Of a stretch of 64,000 nt of DNA, positions 60,903 to 64,000 are shown piece after piece. Below the pieces are notes generated by a model. The model was not told the DNA's origin. It did not search any database and worked only from the letters and a program-made list of their open reading frames with translations. Position numbers and translations under genes: made by a program. The DNA is taken from the NCBI RefSeq assembly GCF_018613415.1, contig NZ_JAGGQG010000002.1:771438-835437 (forward strand), written 5' to 3'. The DNA is from Bacillus sp. ISL-18. Its GTDB lineage: Bacteria > Bacillota > Bacilli > Bacillales > Cytobacillaceae. Positions within the stretch are counted from its first letter, which is position 1, and each line of letters starts with the position of its first letter.

Positions 60903-62445
60903 AATGAGTTTTATAGTTTTATTATTAATTACATTTACAATCGTTTTAGGGGCTTGTTCCTCAAAAACTGACACAAAGGCTTTAGAAAACAGTAAAAAAG
61001 TGGTGGATGAAGGTACCCCTCAAAAAGGTGGAAATGCAACGATCGCTTATGAAACAGATGTAGCTAATTTTGATCCAATTAAGGCAAGCGGAGGAATTAA
61101 TTTCCCTTTATTGTTTCCTGTCTATGACACTTTAATTCACTTTTCTCCTGATCTAGAGCCTCAACCAGGATTGGCCGTGTCTTGGAAATACTCAAATGAT
61201 TCTACTTTGATTCTTACATTAAGGGAAAATGTTAAATTTCATGATGGTACTCCCTTCAATGCAGAAGCAGTAAAATTTAATATCGATCGCATAAATTCTG
61301 ATAAATCTATGTTGACCGATTTGAAAAATATCATAAGTGTAAAAGTGATAGATGAGAAAACTGTTCAATTAAACTTAAAACAACCAGATTCATCAATTTT
61401 ATTAGCGCTATCGGATCAAGCTGGAATGATGGTTTCACCAACTGCTGTTGAAAAAAACGGAGAAAGTTATTCTCAACATCCTATTGGAACTGGTCCATTT
61501 AAAATGTCAAGACATGTACCAAATGGTGAAATTGTTTACGAAGCAAATAAAGAATACTGGGATAAAGACCTTCCATATTTAGATAAAATGACGGTTAAAA
61601 TTATGCCGGAAGAAACTACTAGAATAAATGCACTGAAATCAGGTGAAGTCGATTTTGCAGAAAATATTTCTCCTGGTACTGTTTCTTCACTAGTAAATGA
61701 TAAAAATCTTAAAGTGTTACAAGAAATATCATTACCATTTAAAATGTTGTATTTAAATGATGCTAAAGCTCCGCTAGATAACAAAGCCGTACGACAAGCC
61801 ATTAATTTTGGTATTGATCGAGAAGCACTTATTAAAGCTATTAATTTTGGAATTGGGGAACCTGCATATCAGCCATTTCCAAAAGCATACTGGGCTGCAA
61901 ATAAAGATTTAAAGATTAACTATGACCCGGAAAAAGCAAAACAAATTCTAAAAGAAGCTGGGATTAACAAAGTTTCATTTACTTTGGTGCATCATTCAAT
62001 GGCCTATGATCAGAGGGTTGCTGAAGCAATAAAAAGTCAACTAGCGGAAATTGGAATTGAGGTTAAACTGCAAGCGATGGAGCAACAGGCTGCTCTAGCT
62101 AACTTTTGGGATGAAAAAAAAGCAAACAGCTTCCTTGGAAGATGGTCAGCCCGTCCAGATCCGCAGATTACAATGAAAGCATTATATTCTAGTGGGAGCT
62201 ACTATAATACAGGCCATACCACAGCAGAAATTGATAAACTGATTGCTGAAGCGGGGAAGACTTATGATCAAGAAAAGCGTGCTAAATTATATAGGCAGAT
62301 TAGCGAGAAAGCAATTTTAGAAGAAGCAATTGGAATCCCATTATTCTTTACGCCAAGAACAGCCATCATGAATCAATCGTTAAAGGGATATGTGCCAAAT
62401 AAATTAGAAAAGCCAGTTTTTTCAACACTTTGGAAAAAGGAATAA
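60883..62445 (+). CDS. Peptide/nickel-type ABC transporter substrate-binding lipoprotein
   Basis: A 520-residue family 5 solute-binding protein. The signal peptide ends at lipobox LGAC (Cys25). The domain starts GGNATIAYETDVANFDP and includes KFHDGTPFNAEAVKFN and PIGTGPFK. Members bind oligopeptides, but also many non-peptides. TAGGGGGA precedes ATG 60883, inside the end of the dehydrogenase gene. Its ligand is likely the dehydrogenase's substrate or a precursor (inference). Confidence 0.88.
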   Translation: MKKIKFKMSFIVLLLITFTIVLGACSSKTDTKALENSKKVVDEGTPQKGGNATIAYETDVANFDPIKASGGINFPLLFPVYDTLIHFSPDLEPQPGLAVSWKYSNDSTLILTLRENVKFHDGTPFNAEAVKFNIDRINSDKSMLTDLKNIISVKVIDEKTVQLNLKQPDSSILLALSDQAGMMVSPTAVEKNGESYSQHPIGTGPFKMSRHVPNGEIVYEANKEYWDKDLPYLDKMTVKIMPEETTRINALKSGEVDFAENISPGTVSSLVNDKNLKVLQEISLPFKMLYLNDAKAPLDNKAVRQAINFGIDREALIKAINFGIGEPAYQPFPKAYWAANKDLKINYDPEKAKQILKEAGINKVSFTLVHHSMAYDQRVAEAIKSQLAEIGIEVKLQAMEQQAALANFWDEKKANSFLGRWSARPDPQITMKALYSSGSYYNTGHTTAEIDKLIAEAGKTYDQEKRAKLYRQISEKAILEEAIGIPLFFTPRTAIMNQSLKGYVPNKLEKPVFSTLWKKE

Positions 62446-62466
62446 ACGACAAAGGGAGCGATTAAA

Positions 62467-63411
62467 TTGTTTTTAAAATTTTTACTTCGGCGTATATTAT
62501 ACGTAATTCCAATGCTATTAATAACAACCCTCATCGTATATTCTTTTATCCTTTTGATACCAGGCGATCCAGTTTTAACTTTGCTTGGAGAGAATGCAAC
62601 CCCAGAAAAAATAGCCCAGTTGCGCCAGCAACTTGGGCTAGATCATTCGATTATTTCGCAATACTTCGATTGGTTAATAAATGCCTTAAAAGGGGATTTA
62701 GGGCGATCTGTATTTACAGGACAATACGTACATGAAGCAGTAATTGAACGTTTAGCCGTTACATTTCAACTTGTTGTAGTAGCAATGATTATTTCTATTT
62801 TTGGTGGAATGTTTTTTGCTATTACATCTACTTTTTCCCCAAATAGTTGGATTGATTATGTCTCAAGGTTCTTTGGAACACTTGGAACTGCACTACCTAA
62901 TTTTTGGCTAGCAATGCTGCTTATTTTATTTTTCAGTCTACACCTTGGTTGGGTCCCAGCGACAGGTTTTACCAGTATTACTGAGAATCCTGTTGATTTT
63001 TTTAAAGGGATATTGTTACCTGCCATTTCTCTTGGTGCAGTTGGAACTGCGCAAATTACAAGGCATTTACGGTCATCATTGATGGAAGTAATGGGTGCGG
63101 ACTATATACGAACAGCTTATTCTAAGGGAGTTAATCGTTGGCAAGCTATTCTAAAACATGGTATCCAAAACGCTATGCTACCTGTTGTAACGACAATTGG
63201 GATTTTATTTGGTCATTTGTTAGGTGCAACAGTTGTTATCGAGACGGTGTTTGCCATCCCTGGTATAGGACAGCTTGCAGTAAATTCGATATTACAGCAT
63301 GATTTCACTATGCTTCAGGGGGTTGTCCTGATTATGATTGTCATGGTCATTCTCATTAATTTTATTACTGATATCGTTTATGCGCTTTTAGATCCACGGA
63401 TCGAGTACTAG
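62467..63411 (+). CDS. ABC transporter permease, DppB type
   Basis: A 314-residue inner-membrane permease with six helices. Residues 1-40 (RRILYVIPMLLITTLIVYSF) and the cytoplasmic EAA loop (MGADYIRTAYSKGVNRWQAI) are typical of DppB/OppB. TTG start with AAAGGGAGC upstream, 21 bp after the binding protein gene. Confidence 0.9.
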   Translation: MFLKFLLRRILYVIPMLLITTLIVYSFILLIPGDPVLTLLGENATPEKIAQLRQQLGLDHSIISQYFDWLINALKGDLGRSVFTGQYVHEAVIERLAVTFQLVVVAMIISIFGGMFFAITSTFSPNSWIDYVSRFFGTLGTALPNFWLAMLLILFFSLHLGWVPATGFTSITENPVDFFKGILLPAISLGAVGTAQITRHLRSSLMEVMGADYIRTAYSKGVNRWQAILKHGIQNAMLPVVTTIGILFGHLLGATVVIETVFAIPGIGQLAVNSILQHDFTMLQGVVLIMIVMVILINFITDIVYALLDPRIEY

Positions 63412-63427
63412 TAGAGGGGTTGTGACT

Positions 63428-64000
63428 GTGAGTTTTCAAACTATCGTTAAAAGGTTAATGTCCGAAAGGATGGCCTTTATTAGTTTCTTCTTTTTAGTTT
63501 TCCTTATAATCATGTCATTAATTGGGCCTTATATTGTTCCACACGATCCATTAAAGCAGAATTTAACAAAGGTTTTGCTTAGTCCGAATACCGAATACTG
63601 GTTAGGTACAGATGAGCTTGGACGTGATATTTTTAGCAGATTAATAATCGGATCTCAGGCTGCAATCAAAGCTGGTTTGTTCGCTATACTGATTCCACTT
63701 TTTATCGGAGTGCCCATTGGAATTCTTTCAGGATATTTAGGAGGAATTGTTGATGATATTTTAATGAGAATTGTAGATGGAATTATTGCTATTCCTTCCA
63801 TATTATTGGCACTTGGAATAACAGGGGCATTAGGCATTAGCTTATGGAACGCCATGATTGCCATTGGAATAGTCTCGATTCCCCAATTTGCAAGACTTGC
63901 AAGAGGACAAACCTTACAAATCAGAACAGAGCCCTATGTTGAAGCAGCCAAAATTTCTGGCGCTGGAGCGAGTTGGATTATGATAAAACACATTATTCCG
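63428..64000 (+). CDS. ABC transporter permease, DppC type, 3' end outside window
   Basis: Open to the last base; 191 residues visible. The N-terminal cytoplasmic helix and first membrane segment (MAFISFFFLVFLIIMSLIGP) are followed by WLGTDELGRDIFSRLIIGSQ, the DppC/OppC signature, and the EAA loop begins at EPYVEAAKISGAG. GTG 63428 has TAGAGGGG upstream; a GTG six bases earlier is too near that site. ATPase genes (DppD/F type) are expected just beyond the window. Confidence 0.88.
   Translation, partial: MSFQTIVKRLMSERMAFISFFFLVFLIIMSLIGPYIVPHDPLKQNLTKVLLSPNTEYWLGTDELGRDIFSRLIIGSQAAIKAGLFAILIPLFIGVPIGILSGYLGGIVDDILMRIVDGIIAIPSILLALGITGALGISLWNAMIAIGIVSIPQFARLARGQTLQIRTEPYVEAAKISGAGASWIMIKHIIP

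Noticed and set aside
33600..64000. A prophage or insertion-sequence origin for the accessory region.
   Set aside because: No integrase, transposase, phage structural genes or terminal direct repeats were found.

Overview
The window is chromosomal DNA of a low-GC, endospore-forming member of the Bacillaceae, most like a Bacillus or Neobacillus-type soil organism. The evidence is the classic Bacillus gene order asd-dapG-dapA-rnjB-tepA-ylzJ-spoIIIE, ymfC and a nup-type nucleoside ABC operon, ymfF-ymfH-ymfI-ymfJ-ymfK-ymfM-pgsA-cinA-recA-rny-ymdB-spoVS, korAB and miaB-ymcA-cotE. Sporulation genes (spoIIIE, spoVS, cotE), AGGAGG ribosome sites and frequent TTG/GTG starts fit this. The species is inferred; no rRNA or tRNA gene is present.

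Bases 1-33600 are the conserved backbone: diaminopimelate synthesis, mRNA decay (RNase J2, RNase Y), chromosome translocation, purine-nucleoside uptake, phospholipid synthesis, recombination, 2-oxoacid:ferredoxin oxidoreductase, tRNA modification and the spore coat. Notable non-coding items are an array of about six 52-bp dyad-bearing tandem repeats between cinA and recA, a LexA box at recA, and a GC-rich dispersed element of about 175 bp (copies after the nupQ operon and after the regulator at 48-50 kb).

Bases 33600-64000 are accessory. First come a small unknown protein, a GNAT acetyltransferase and a kinase-like protein. Next is a two-gene unit of a divergent Lgt-like membrane protein and a radical SAM enzyme resembling tetraether/membrane-spanning lipid synthases, then a small membrane protein and a flavin reductase.

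From 38.5 kb onward there is a large catabolic region, all on the + strand. It holds an MFS transporter, a lipoprotein Cys-type arylsulfatase with its radical SAM maturase, and two paralogous meta-cleavage modules. Module A (43.9-48.4 kb) has an alpha/beta hydrolase, a GntR regulator, an HsaA-like flavin monooxygenase, a XylE-like extradiol dioxygenase and a flavin reductase. Module B (50.7-57.8 kb) has an MFS transporter, hydrolase, extradiol dioxygenase, TcuA-like FAD dehydrogenase, second flavin monooxygenase and an FAD-synthetase-like protein. Between them is a DmpR/XylR-type phenol-sensor domain joined to a PucR-type output. After them come a GntR regulator with a perfect 16-bp operator palindrome, a second TcuA-like dehydrogenase and a peptide-type ABC transporter cut by the window end.

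The proposed logic is inference. A sulfated or free aromatic or alicyclic compound is desulfated and imported, possibly desaturated or aromatised by the FAD dehydrogenases, hydroxylated to a catechol by the two-component monooxygenases, cleaved by the extradiol dioxygenases and hydrolysed by the C-C hydrolases. No lower-pathway hydratase, aldolase or acylating aldehyde dehydrogenase is visible. Near-identical promoter-operator blocks before the sulfatase/MFS unit and before module A, and a repeated cre-like motif before three other genes, suggest that these units form one regulon.
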